Shown one piece after another: positions 44,587 through 53,018 of a stretch of DNA of 64,000 nt. A model generated the notes under the pieces. It made no database searches and had not been told where the DNA came from. It saw nothing but the letters and a program-made list of their open reading frames with translations. Both the position numbers and the translations under genes were made by a program. The first letter of the stretch is position 1. The number at the start of each line of letters is the position of its first letter. Source of the stretch: Promicromonospora sp. MEB111 (lineage in GTDB: Bacteria; Actinomycetota; Actinomycetes; Actinomycetales; Cellulomonadaceae); assembly GCF_030209445.1 (NCBI RefSeq), contig NZ_JARVSD010000019.1:1-64000 (forward strand), read 5' to 3'.

Positions 44587-46218
44587 ATGACCACCGCCTC
44601 GTTCCAGGTGTACGACACGACGCTGCGCGACGGCGCGCAGCAGGAGGGCATGAACCTCTCCGTCTCCGACAAGCTCGCGATCGCCGCGCTGCTCGACGAG
44701 CTCGGCGTGGGCTACATCGAGGGCGGCTGGCCGGGGGCGGTACCCAAGGACACCGACTTCTTCGCCCGTGCCGCCGCCGAGCTGACCCTGAAGAACGCGG
44801 TGCTCGCGGCCTTCGGCGCCACCCGCCGGGCCGGCGTCCGCGCGGGCGACGACCCGCAGGTGCGTGCCCTGCTCGACGCGAGCACCCCCGTGGTCACGCT
44901 CGTGGCCAAGTCGGACGTGCGGCACGTCGAGCGCGCCCTGCGGACGACCCGCGCCGAGAACCTCGCGATGATCGCCGACACCGTCTCCTTCCTCGTGGCC
45001 GAGGGGCGCCGGGTGGTGCTGGACGCCGAGCACTTCTTCGACGGCTACCGGTACGACGCGCAGTACGCGACCAGCGCCGTCCACACGGCGTTCGAGGCCG
45101 GCGCCGAGGTGGTCACCCTTTGCGACACCAACGGCGGCATGCTGCCCACCTGGGTCGGCGAGATCGTGGCCGAGCTGCGGGCGGGCACCGTGGTCGGGCC
45201 GGAGCAGCGGTTCGGCGTGCACGCGCACAACGACACCGGGTGCGCGGTGGCCAACTCGCTCGCCGCCGTCGAGGCGGGGGCCACCCACGTGCAGGGCACG
45301 GTCAACGGGTACGGCGAGCGCACGGGCAACGCCGACCTGGTCACGGTCGTGGCCAACCTGGAGCTCAAGCGCGGCATGTCCCTCCTGGCGGACGGCGGCC
45401 TGCGGGAGGCGGCCCGGATCTCGCACGCCATCAGCGAGCTCACGAACATCTCGCCGTTCGCCCGGCAGCCCTACGTGGGGGCGAGCGCGTTCGCCCACAA
45501 GGGCGGCCTGCACGCCAGCGCCATCCGCGTGGACCCCGACATGTACCAGCACACCGACCCCACGCTGGTGGGCAACGACATGCGCATGCTCGTGTCGGAC
45601 ATGGCGGGCCGGGCCTCGATCGAGCTCAAGGGCCGCGAGCTGGGCTTCGACCTCGCCGGCCAGGGCGAGCTGCTCTCCCGGGTCACGAACCGCGTCAAGG
45701 ACGACGAGGCCGCGGGCTACACCTTCGAGGCGGCCGACGCCTCCTTCGAGCTGCTGCTGCTGTCCGAGCTGGGGCAGCGGCCCGACTTCTTCACCGTCGA
45801 GTCGTGGCGCACCATCGTGGAGACCGTTCCCGCGGGCGCGGCCCCGCCGTCGGTCCACGCCCCCGACGCCGTCGCGGTGGCCGAGGCGACCGTCAAGATC
45901 CGGGCGGGTGGCGAGCGGATCGTGACGACGGGAGAGGGCAACGGCCCGGTCAACGCGCTGGACCAGGCGCTGCGCACCGCGCTGTCCCGGGTCTACCCGG
46001 AGCTCGCGCGGTTCGAGCTCATCGACTTCAAGGTGCGCATCCTCGACACCGAGCTCGGCACCGACGCGATCACGCGGGTGCTGATCGACACCAGCGACGG
46101 CGAGCGGTCCTGGTCGACGGTCGGCGTCGGCCCCAACGTGGTCGAGGCCGCGTGGGAGGCGGTCACGGAGGCCTACGTCTACGGCCTCCTCAAGTCAGAC
46201 GTGGAGCCGCGTCCCTGA
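44587..46218 (+). CDS. cimA: Citramalate synthase
   Basis: CimA condenses pyruvate and acetyl-CoA to (R)-citramalate, giving 2-oxobutyrate for isoleucine without threonine. The 543-residue protein has an N-terminal TIM barrel (about 1-280) with VYDTTLRDGAQQEG, GVHAHNDTGCAVANSLAAVEAG and VNGYGERTGNADL, then AHKGGLHASAI and a C-terminal LeuA-type regulatory domain (about 395-535). The length and opening sequence favour citramalate over isopropylmalate synthase, though only assay would settle it. ATG 44587 has GGGAG 6 nt upstream. Control is by the Ile/Val-type attenuator before it. Confidence 0.92.
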   Translation: MTTASFQVYDTTLRDGAQQEGMNLSVSDKLAIAALLDELGVGYIEGGWPGAVPKDTDFFARAAAELTLKNAVLAAFGATRRAGVRAGDDPQVRALLDASTPVVTLVAKSDVRHVERALRTTRAENLAMIADTVSFLVAEGRRVVLDAEHFFDGYRYDAQYATSAVHTAFEAGAEVVTLCDTNGGMLPTWVGEIVAELRAGTVVGPEQRFGVHAHNDTGCAVANSLAAVEAGATHVQGTVNGYGERTGNADLVTVVANLELKRGMSLLADGGLREAARISHAISELTNISPFARQPYVGASAFAHKGGLHASAIRVDPDMYQHTDPTLVGNDMRMLVSDMAGRASIELKGRELGFDLAGQGELLSRVTNRVKDDEAAGYTFEAADASFELLLLSELGQRPDFFTVESWRTIVETVPAGAAPPSVHAPDAVAVAEATVKIRAGGERIVTTGEGNGPVNALDQALRTALSRVYPELARFELIDFKVRILDTELGTDAITRVLIDTSDGERSWSTVGVGPNVVEAAWEAVTEAYVYGLLKSDVEPRP

Positions 46219-46226
46219 CGCCAAGA

Positions 46227-46290
46227 CGTCGAGTGCGGGGTGTCTGTGGGACCAACGGCCGTCGGTCCCACAGACACCCCGCACTCGACG
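46227..46290. terminator. Bidirectional terminator between cimA and the RpiR gene
   Basis: A 27-bp perfect stem (46227-46253 with 46264-46290) with a 10-nt loop separates two convergent genes, starting 9 bp after the cimA stop and ending 14 bp before the regulator's stop. It would end transcription in both directions. Confidence 0.8.
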
Positions 46291-46304
46291 AGGTGGAGAA
46301 GTGG

Positions 46305-47222
46305 TCAGGCGACCGGCGCGGCGGGGGCCGCCGACCGGTCCACCTTGGTGGTCCCGAAGTCGAGGCGCTGGTCGCGCACCGCGTCGTACGTCGCCTTGAT
46401 GGCGATGGACGAGCGGTCGTAGGTGCGCTGCGCGACGCGGACGAACAGGTAGTCCACGACGGTGAGCTGCGCGATGCGGCTCGACATGGCACCCACCCGG
46501 AACTGCGTCTCGCGGGCCGTGGTGGCCAGCACGACGTCGGACACGAGACCGATCGGCGCGTCGGGGAAGTTCGTGATCGCCGCCGTGAGGGCGCCACGCT
46601 TGCGCGCGATCTCCAGGGCCTGGTTGGTCTCGCGCGTCTGACCGGAGTGCGAGACCGCCACGGCCACGTTGCCCGGCTCGAGCAGCGCCGAGGAGGCGAG
46701 CTGCTGGTGCGGGTCGGGCGAGCTGAACACGAAGACGCCGATGCGCTGCAGCTTCATCGCGAGGTCGGCGGCGGCGAGGTTGGACGATCCGACGCCGTAG
46801 ACGTCGACCCGCTTGGCCTCGGAGATCGCCACCGCCACGCGCTCGATCGCGTCCGTGTCGATCATGCGGGCGGTCTCTTCGATGGTGCGCGCCTCGTGGA
46901 ACGCGATCTTGGAGACGACGGCCTCGATGTCGTCGGTCTGGTTGATCTCGCCCTCGGCGATGCCGGACCGTTCCATCTCGACCTCGCGGCGGCTGGTCGC
47001 CTGTGCCAGGTCGATCCGGAACTCGGGGTAACCGGCGTAGCCGACGGCACGGCAGAACCGCACCACGGTGGCCTGTGACGTGTCCGCGTGCCCGGCGAGC
47101 TCGGTGATGGTCGAGGCGACGACGGTGTTCGGGTCGTCGAGGACCGTCTGCGCCACTCTCGCCTCCGCTGGCCGCAGCGTCGGTAGTGCGCGCCTGAGTC
47201 GGACGAGGACGTCACCTGTCAT
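46305..47222 (-). CDS. MurR/RpiR-family regulator
   Basis: A 305-residue regulator with an N-terminal helix-turn-helix (about residues 5-80; STITELAGHADTSQATVVRFCRAVGYAGYPEFR, conserved in RpiR proteins) and a C-terminal sugar-phosphate-binding SIS domain (about 125-265; YGVGSSNLAAADLAMKLQRIG, then VSHSGQTRETNQALEIARKRG). These proteins respond to sugar phosphates, MurNAc-6-phosphate in the case of MurR. It is encoded 109 bp behind the sugar kinase and near murQ, so it probably controls this locus. GGGAGA precedes ATG 47222. Confidence 0.88.
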   Translation of the reverse strand: MTGDVLVRLRRALPTLRPAEARVAQTVLDDPNTVVASTITELAGHADTSQATVVRFCRAVGYAGYPEFRIDLAQATSRREVEMERSGIAEGEINQTDDIEAVVSKIAFHEARTIEETARMIDTDAIERVAVAISEAKRVDVYGVGSSNLAAADLAMKLQRIGVFVFSSPDPHQQLASSALLEPGNVAVAVSHSGQTRETNQALEIARKRGALTAAITNFPDAPIGLVSDVVLATTARETQFRVGAMSSRIAQLTVVDYLFVRVAQRTYDRSSIAIKATYDAVRDQRLDFGTTKVDRSAAPAAPVA

Positions 47223-47331
47223 GTCGCATCTCCCGGGATGGTGTGGTGAGGCTGGGTCGAGAACATACACCCGTACCGGGGATCCGGGCACAGCACGTCA
47301 GTGAAGGACCACGCGGGTGAACTGCCGTCGT

Positions 47332-48471
47332 TCACTGAAGCTCGTCACCAGGCAGGTCGGTCGCCGAGAGCTGAGCGGTGAGGATGTCGGTGCCGCCCAC
47401 GTCCTCCGGGGTGTCGCGGCTGGTGTGGTGGCCGTCGACGCGGATGGTGAGCCACGGCCGGAACCCCGTCACGGAGTGGGGCGCCTCGCGCAGCCGGCGG
47501 GCCAGGTGGAGCGCACCGTCCAGCGGGGAGCCTCCGCTCGGTACGAGCGAGACGTCGGGACGGTCCTCCGAGAGGTGCTTGGTGAGCGACACCGTGAGCG
47601 GCGACTCCTCCTGGACCAGGCGACCGGTCGTGGAGGCCAGCGGCGGGATGTCACGGCCGAGCGCGCTCGCCAGCGTGTCGGCGAGGTGCCGCCCGGCCTC
47701 CTCGAGGATCCGGATCGACGTGGGGTCGCCCTCGGCGGCGGCAATCATCACCTCGGGCGCCATCGACGCGAGCTGCTTGGCGCGCTCCGCGTTCTTGTAG
47801 AACTGGTTGGGCCAGCTCTCGATGAGGCCGAACTTGGCGACGGCCGCCTCGAGCAGGCGCTTCGACGCACCACGGCTCGCGCCGTCGTGGTAGCGGCCCG
47901 CGGCGCGCAGCGCCTCGCCGCCGACCCAGACGCCCGCGCCCAGGTCGCCGAGCAGGTGTCCCCAGCCGTCCGCGCGGCGCCAGCGGTTCACGCCGTCGTA
48001 GCCGAACGCCACGGCGCCCGTGCCGACCGACAGCACGGCTCCGGCGCGCCCGCGCAGGGCGCCGAGGTGTGCGGTGAGTGCGTCACCCGCCACGGCGGTG
48101 CGGTTGGTCCGCAGCTCGCGGGCGAGGATGTCGTGGATCTCGAGCGGCTTCTCGACCAGCGAGGTCAGGCCGGTGATGCCGACCGCCGCGGAGGAGACGG
48201 GTGCGGTGCTGCCGTCGCTCATGCCGTGGTGGCCCATCCGGGCGGCCCACGCGTTGAACGACTGGCACAGGGAGGCGACGACGGCCGAGGCGTCGCTGCC
48301 GTGGTGGTTGACCTTGACGGCGCGGCCGCTGAGGCTGATCCGCTCGGGGTTCACGGAGTTGCCGAACTCTGCGACCAGGCGCGAGCCACTGCCGCCTACG
48401 TCGAGAGCGACGACCCAGGCATCAAAGCCCTCGACCGCCACTCCATCAAATCCCTGTGAGTGTTCCGACAC
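47332..48471 (-). CDS. BadF/BadG-type N-acetyl sugar kinase
   Basis: An ASKHA-fold kinase of about 379 residues. The phosphate-1 loop is VVALDVGGSGSRLVAEF, followed by AVGITGLTSL, the phosphate-2 region LSVGTGAVAFGY and the adenosine loop LVPSGGSPLDGALHLA. BadF-type kinases include N-acetylglucosamine and N-acetylmuramic acid kinases (MurK-like). With MurQ and a NagZ-like enzyme nearby, phosphorylation of MurNAc and/or GlcNAc is the likely job. The start is uncertain: GTG 48471 is used, GTG 48441 would remove 10 residues. It is the first gene of a minus-strand unit with the RpiR regulator. Confidence 0.8.
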   Translation of the reverse strand: MSEHSQGFDGVAVEGFDAWVVALDVGGSGSRLVAEFGNSVNPERISLSGRAVKVNHHGSDASAVVASLCQSFNAWAARMGHHGMSDGSTAPVSSAAVGITGLTSLVEKPLEIHDILARELRTNRTAVAGDALTAHLGALRGRAGAVLSVGTGAVAFGYDGVNRWRRADGWGHLLGDLGAGVWVGGEALRAAGRYHDGASRGASKRLLEAAVAKFGLIESWPNQFYKNAERAKQLASMAPEVMIAAAEGDPTSIRILEEAGRHLADTLASALGRDIPPLASTTGRLVQEESPLTVSLTKHLSEDRPDVSLVPSGGSPLDGALHLARRLREAPHSVTGFRPWLTIRVDGHHTSRDTPEDVGGTDILTAQLSATDLPGDELQ

Positions 48472-48510
48472 CAGGTCATTCTGACACGAAACCAGGGCAA
48501 GGTTGTCTAA

Positions 48511-48533
48511 AGAGAAGAGGAAATTCTGGTCTG
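48511..48533. promoter_or_regulatory. AT-rich purine block between sugar kinase and lipoate-ligase-like gene
   Basis: AGAGAAGAGGAAATTCTGG at 48511-48529 stands out in this GC-rich genome and lies about 40 bp upstream of the kinase start. The GGAAATTCTG part resembles half of an RpiR-type inverted repeat. It is a weak candidate operator only. Confidence 0.25.
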
Positions 48534-48648
48534 TTCTGACGCCTCTTCTCGCCAAATATCGGACGTGCCCGACGTCGGACCTCACCTTCCGTACCCAAGG
48601 CTCGCTCCGACGTCGGACACCACAGGCACCGTCGCCTACTGTGAACAC

Positions 48649-49710
48649 GTGCGAGGAGAGTTCAAGGTTCCACTCGGAAAGCTGGTTCGTGTCGAGACCG
48701 AGGTGGACGGGGCGGCGGGTCCGCCGGGCCGCCTGACGGGCACCAGGGTGAGCGGGGACTTCTTCCTCGAGCCCGACGAGGCGCTGGAGGCCATGGGCGC
48801 GGCCCTCGACGGGATGCCCGCCGACGCGTCGAAGGCGCAGCTCGCCGAGGCGGTGCGCGGCGCCCTGGACGGCGCCACCGCCGTGGGCTTCGACGCCGAC
48901 GCCGTGGCCGTCGCCACCCGGCGCGCGCTCGGCCACGCGACGGCCTGGGACGACCACGAGTTCCAGGTGATCCGCACCCCCGCGGTCTCGCCCCTGCTCA
49001 ACGTCGCGCTCGACCAGGTCCTCACCGAGGAGCTGGGCGCCGGACGGCGCGGGCCGACCCTGCGGTTCTGGGAGTGGGACGAGTCCGCGGTGATCATCGG
49101 ATCGTTCCAGTCGCTGCGCAACGAGGTCGACTCCGAGGGTGCCGCACGGCACGGCGCCCGCGTGATCAGGCGGATCTCGGGTGGTGGCGCCATGTTCATG
49201 GAGCCCGGCAACACCATCTCCTACTCCCTGTACGTGCCGGGCTCGCTCGTCGACGGGCTGAGCTTCGAACGGTCCTACGCGTTCCTCGACGACTGGGTGA
49301 TCGGCGCCCTGCACGGCCTCGGCATCGAGGCCTCGTACGTGCCGCTCAACGACATCGCGTCGCCCGCCGGCAAGATCGCCGGCGCCGCCCAGAAGCGGCT
49401 CGCCGGGGGCGCCGTGCTGCACCACGCGACCATGGCGTACGACATGGACGCCGACAAGATGACCGACGTGCTGCGCATCGGGCGCGAGAAGCTCAGCGAC
49501 AAGGGCACCCGCAGCGCCAACAAGCGCGTGGACCCGCTGCGCTCGCAGACGGGGCTCAGCCGCGCCGAGGTGATCGACGCGCTCGAGGCGTCGTTCCGCG
49601 AGCGGTACCGCACCGTGCCGGGCGAGGTCACGCCCGACGAGTGGGCGCTGGCGCGAGCTCTGGTCGAGTCGAAGTTCGGTACTCCGGAATGGACCGCGCG
49701 CGTGCCTTAG
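48649..49710 (+). CDS. Lipoate-protein ligase A-like protein with N-terminal accessory domain
   Basis: The 353-residue protein has a biotin/lipoate-ligase catalytic domain (about residues 105-320): RRISGGGAMFMEPGNTISYSLY is the lipoyl-AMP loop and GKIAGAAQKRLAGGAVLHHATM holds the catalytic lysine. The first 100 residues look like the small LplA accessory domain, normally C-terminal or a separate protein, so the domain order is reversed. It would attach lipoate (or octanoate) to E2/GcvH subunits. Its position inside an amino-sugar locus is unexplained. GTG 48649 lies 6 nt after TACTGT, suggesting leaderless expression. Confidence 0.82.
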   Translation: MRGEFKVPLGKLVRVETEVDGAAGPPGRLTGTRVSGDFFLEPDEALEAMGAALDGMPADASKAQLAEAVRGALDGATAVGFDADAVAVATRRALGHATAWDDHEFQVIRTPAVSPLLNVALDQVLTEELGAGRRGPTLRFWEWDESAVIIGSFQSLRNEVDSEGAARHGARVIRRISGGGAMFMEPGNTISYSLYVPGSLVDGLSFERSYAFLDDWVIGALHGLGIEASYVPLNDIASPAGKIAGAAQKRLAGGAVLHHATMAYDMDADKMTDVLRIGREKLSDKGTRSANKRVDPLRSQTGLSRAEVIDALEASFRERYRTVPGEVTPDEWALARALVESKFGTPEWTARVP

Positions 49711-49821
49711 CCGCGGGTGAAAGGTGCCATGCCATGATGGGCAATCACGGTTTGGTAACACCCCTAGCATGCACTTCACCCGGTCAGTAATCTCCACGCA
49801 ATGCCGCGTATTGGGAAGTTC

Positions 49822-49834
49822 ATTTCTCAGAAAT
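49822..49834. promoter_or_regulatory. Palindrome ATTTCT-C-AGAAAT upstream of the sugar importer
   Basis: A 13-bp perfect palindrome made mainly of A and T lies 57 bp before the lipoprotein start, in a 180-bp gap that should hold the promoter of the importer/nagZ/murQ operon. It is a candidate operator for the RpiR-type regulator encoded at 46305-47222. Confidence 0.45.
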
Positions 49835-49890
49835 ACCATCTGGCTACTCTCGCGGCGCCCGGCGCAGGACCAGCGGAAGGAAGCCGAAGG

Positions 49891-51183
49891 ATGACTCGAG
49901 CGATGCGACGGCCCGTGGCGGCAGCCACCGGAGCCCTGCTTCTCGCGGCCACGACGGCCGCCTGCGGCGGTGGTGGCGGCGGCGACAGCGAGGGTGACGG
50001 CACCCTCAGCGTGTGGATCATGCAGGGCACCAACCCGGACGCCGAGGACTTCTTCGCCGACGTCTCGACCGCGTTCGAGGAGGAGACCGGCGCGACGCTC
50101 GACGTCGAGTTCGTCGAGTGGGGCGACGCCCACGACCGGTTCGTCACCTCCATCGCCGGCGGGACCACCCCCGACGTCGCCGAGACCGGCACCACCTGGA
50201 CCCCCGAGTTCGCCGACGCCGGCGCGCTCGCCCCCCTGGACGAGTACGTGGACGCGGCCGGGGTCAGCGACGACCTCGTCGAGGGCCTGGTCGACGCCGG
50301 CACCTACGACGAGCAGCTCTACGGCATGCCCTGGTACGCCGGCGTGCGCTCGCTGGTCTACAACACGGAGCTGTTCGAGCAGGCCGGCGTCGAGCCGCCC
50401 ACGACGTGGGCCGAGATCGAGGACGCCGCGGCCGCGCTCAAGAAGGAGTTCCCCGACAAGATCGCCGTCGCCGTGCCCGGCGACGCCGAGTTCACCGTCT
50501 ACCCGTGGGTGTGGGGCGCGGGCGGCGAGGTCGCCACGCTCGACGGCGACACCTGGACCTCGGGCCTCGACAGCCCCGAGGCGCAGGAGGGCATCGGGTT
50601 CTGGACCGGGCTGGCCACGGAGGGCGGCTACTCGTCGGCCGGCGCCACCACGTGGCGCGAGACCGACGTGCTCGACTCCTTCGCCGCGGGCGACGTGGGG
50701 ATGGCGGTCATGGGCTCCTGGACGCCGGGCGCGATCGTCGAGGCCAACGCGGACATGGAGGGCAAGTTCGCCGCCGTGCCGATCCCGGGCCAGGACGGCG
50801 GCATCGCGCCGTCGGTCCTGGGCGGCTCGCACCTGAGCGTCTTCGAGACGGCCGACGACAAGGACCTGGCCTGGACGTTCGTCGAGATGATGACCACCGG
50901 CGAGTTCGCGCAGCAGTGGGCCGAGCAGTCCGGGTACTTCCCGGGCCAGGTGTCGCTGCTCGACGAGACGCTGGAGAGCACCGACCCGCTGGTCGCGCCG
51001 TTCGCCGAGCAGTTCGTGGACGGCGGCGCCTCGGTGCCGGCCGCGCCCACCTACGGCTCGGTGCAGGCCAAGGCCACCACGAGCACGATGATGCAGTCGA
51101 TCCTCTCCGGGGACTCGGACGTCGCCGGAGCGAGCACGGCCGCCGCCGAGGAGATGACCGGCCTGCTGAACGGTTCCGAGTGA
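49891..51183 (+). CDS. Sugar ABC transporter substrate-binding lipoprotein
   Basis: A 430-residue family-1 (maltose-type) solute-binding protein. The signal peptide runs MTRAMRRPVAAATGALLLAA and ends in the lipobox TTAAC, so the mature protein is lipid-anchored outside the membrane at Cys, followed by a Gly-rich linker. TLSVWIMQGTNPDAEDFF and PDVAETGTTW are typical of the sugar-binding family. Its neighbours suggest uptake of cell-wall amino sugars or muropeptide fragments; the sequence does not fix the ligand. ATG 49891 is chosen because it begins the signal peptide. Confidence 0.9.
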   Translation: MTRAMRRPVAAATGALLLAATTAACGGGGGGDSEGDGTLSVWIMQGTNPDAEDFFADVSTAFEEETGATLDVEFVEWGDAHDRFVTSIAGGTTPDVAETGTTWTPEFADAGALAPLDEYVDAAGVSDDLVEGLVDAGTYDEQLYGMPWYAGVRSLVYNTELFEQAGVEPPTTWAEIEDAAAALKKEFPDKIAVAVPGDAEFTVYPWVWGAGGEVATLDGDTWTSGLDSPEAQEGIGFWTGLATEGGYSSAGATTWRETDVLDSFAAGDVGMAVMGSWTPGAIVEANADMEGKFAAVPIPGQDGGIAPSVLGGSHLSVFETADDKDLAWTFVEMMTTGEFAQQWAEQSGYFPGQVSLLDETLESTDPLVAPFAEQFVDGGASVPAAPTYGSVQAKATTSTMMQSILSGDSDVAGASTAAAEEMTGLLNGSE

Positions 51184-51186
51184 CCC

Positions 51187-52122
51187 TTGGCTGACTCCCT
51201 GGCGACAGCCACCGTTCCCCGCCTGGGCAGGGCCAGGGCCGCCGTCGTGCGGCCCTGGCTGCTGCTCGCCCCCGCCCTGGCCGTCCTGGCGGTGCTGCTG
51301 CTGTGGCCCCTGGTGCGGGTGTTCCTCTTCTCGCTGCAGGACTACGGCCTGCGGGAGATCACGACCGGCGAGCCGAACTGGATCGGCCTGGAGAACTTCC
51401 GCGAGATCCTGGCGACGCCCGAGCTGTGGACGGTGGTGCTGCCCAACACCGTCGGGTTCGCCGTGCTGTCCGTGGTGGGCACCGTCGCGTTCGGCACGGC
51501 CGTCGCCGTGCTGCTCGCCTCGCTGGGCACCTTCTGGCGCACCGTCACCTCCAGCGCGATCATGGCCGCCTGGGCCATGCCCGCCGTCACCGGCACGTAC
51601 GTGTGGGTGTGGATCTTCGACGCCGACCGCGGGGTCTTCAACGACGTCCTGATGAGCCTCGGCCTGCTCGACGACCCGACCAACTGGTTCACCAACCGGT
51701 GGACGTTCTACGCGATCGTGCTGCTCAACGTGATCCACCACGGCTTCCCGTTCGTCGCGGTGACCGTGCTGGCGGGGCTGCTCGGCGTGCCCAAGGAGAT
51801 GCTGGAGGCCGCCGAGATGGACGGGGCCGGGTCGTTCCGCCGGTTCTTCTCGATCGTCGTACCGCAGCTGCGCCAGGTGTTCGCCGTCGTGATCATCCTG
51901 TCGACCATCTGGGACTTCAAGGTGTTCGCGCAGGTCTACCTGATGCCCGGCGGCGCCGGGTCCAACCGGTCGGTGCTCAACCTGGGCGTGTGGTCGTACG
52001 TCGAGTCGTTCGGGCAGAACCGGTACGGCTTCGGCTCGGCGATCGCGGTGCTGCTGACGGTGCTGCTGCTCGTCATCACCGCCGTCTACGTGCGCACCGT
52101 CCTGGCGGAGGAGGAACGATGA
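51187..52122 (+). CDS. Sugar ABC transporter permease (MalF type)
   Basis: A 311-residue membrane subunit with about six spans. The EAA loop that docks the ATPase is EAAEMDGAGSFRRFFSIVVPQL (about residues 214-235, split by G). The start appears to be TTG 51187, 3 bp after the lipoprotein stop, with no strong ribosome site, so translation may depend on coupling. No ATPase gene is in the operon; these importers often share a general MsiK-type ATPase encoded elsewhere in actinobacteria. Confidence 0.88.
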   Translation: MADSLATATVPRLGRARAAVVRPWLLLAPALAVLAVLLLWPLVRVFLFSLQDYGLREITTGEPNWIGLENFREILATPELWTVVLPNTVGFAVLSVVGTVAFGTAVAVLLASLGTFWRTVTSSAIMAAWAMPAVTGTYVWVWIFDADRGVFNDVLMSLGLLDDPTNWFTNRWTFYAIVLLNVIHHGFPFVAVTVLAGLLGVPKEMLEAAEMDGAGSFRRFFSIVVPQLRQVFAVVIILSTIWDFKVFAQVYLMPGGAGSNRSVLNLGVWSYVESFGQNRYGFGSAIAVLLTVLLLVITAVYVRTVLAEEER

Positions 52123-53018
52123 CCACCATCCGTCAGGCCCCGGCCGCCAGGGGCGCGCTCGCCCGGCCGGCCCGCCGTCCGCTGCGCCGCACCGCGCGCC
52201 GGTCGCCCCTGCGGCAGCTCGGCAAGGGCGTGCTCGTGGCCCTGCTGCTCGTGTTCACGCTGTTCCCCGTCTACTGGATGCTGAACAGCTCGCTCGACGC
52301 GCAGGCCGGGCACACCAGCAGCTTCTGGCCCGCCGAGCCCACGCTCGACCACTACGTGTTCGTGCTGACGGAGGGCGGGTTCGGCACGTTCCTGCGCAAC
52401 TCGCTGCTCGTCGCGCTCGGCACCGTCCTGATCTCCTCGGCGCTCGCGCTGCTGGCGTCCGTCGCGGTGGCCCGCTTCCGGTTCCGGATGCGCACGCAGA
52501 TCCTGATGCTGGTGCTCGTCGTGCAGATGGTGCCGCTCGAGGCGCTCGTCATCCCGCTGTTCGTGCAGGTCCGCGATCTCCAGCTCCTGGAGACCCTGAC
52601 GGGCCTGATCGTGGTGTACGTCGCCCTCGCCCTGCCGTTCGGGATCTGGATGCTGCGCGGTTTCGTCGCCGCGGTCCCGGTCGAGCTGGAGGAGGCGGCC
52701 TACCTCGACGGCGCGAGCTGGGGCCGCATGTTCTGGTCCGTCCTGCTGCCGCTGGTGGCGCCCGGCCTGGTCGCCACCAGCATCTTCGGCTTCATCACGG
52801 CGTGGAACGAGTTCATCTTCGCGATGACGATGCTCGGCGGGGCGACCGAGAACTACACGGTGGCGATCGGCCTGCGGTCGTTCTTCGGCATCCACTCCAA
52901 CGACTGGGGCGCCATCATGGCCGCCTCCACCATCATCACCGTGCCCGTGATGGTCTTCTTCGTCCTGGTCCAGCGTCGGCTCGCCGCGGGGCTGACGGCG
53001 GGGGCCGTGAAGGAATGA
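52119..53018 (+). CDS. Sugar ABC transporter permease (MalG type)
   Basis: The 299-residue second permease begins with an Arg-rich cytosolic tail, then about six spans; its EAA loop reads ELEEAAYLDGASWGRMFWSV (about residues 190-209). It pairs with the MalF-type subunit to form the import channel. It overlaps the preceding gene by ATGA and the following glycosidase gene by ATGA, showing that import and hydrolysis are coordinated. Confidence 0.9.
   Translation: MTTIRQAPAARGALARPARRPLRRTARRSPLRQLGKGVLVALLLVFTLFPVYWMLNSSLDAQAGHTSSFWPAEPTLDHYVFVLTEGGFGTFLRNSLLVALGTVLISSALALLASVAVARFRFRMRTQILMLVLVVQMVPLEALVIPLFVQVRDLQLLETLTGLIVVYVALALPFGIWMLRGFVAAVPVELEEAAYLDGASWGRMFWSVLLPLVAPGLVATSIFGFITAWNEFIFAMTMLGGATENYTVAIGLRSFFGIHSNDWGAIMAASTIITVPVMVFFVLVQRRLAAGLTAGAVKE

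Noticed and set aside
47299-47338. Inverted repeat TCAGTGAA...TTCACTGA between the regulator and kinase genes
   Set aside because: Only 8-bp arms separated by more than 25 nt and overlapping the kinase stop. It could be a weak hairpin but is not distinguishable from chance.
47332-51741. A minus-strand open frame of 1,469 codons covering the sugar kinase and the region opposite the lipoate ligase and importer genes
   Set aside because: Only the part from 48471 down has protein-like motifs. The upstream part is low-complexity His/Arg/Gly-rich sequence opposite well-supported plus-strand genes, typical of GC-rich antisense frames.
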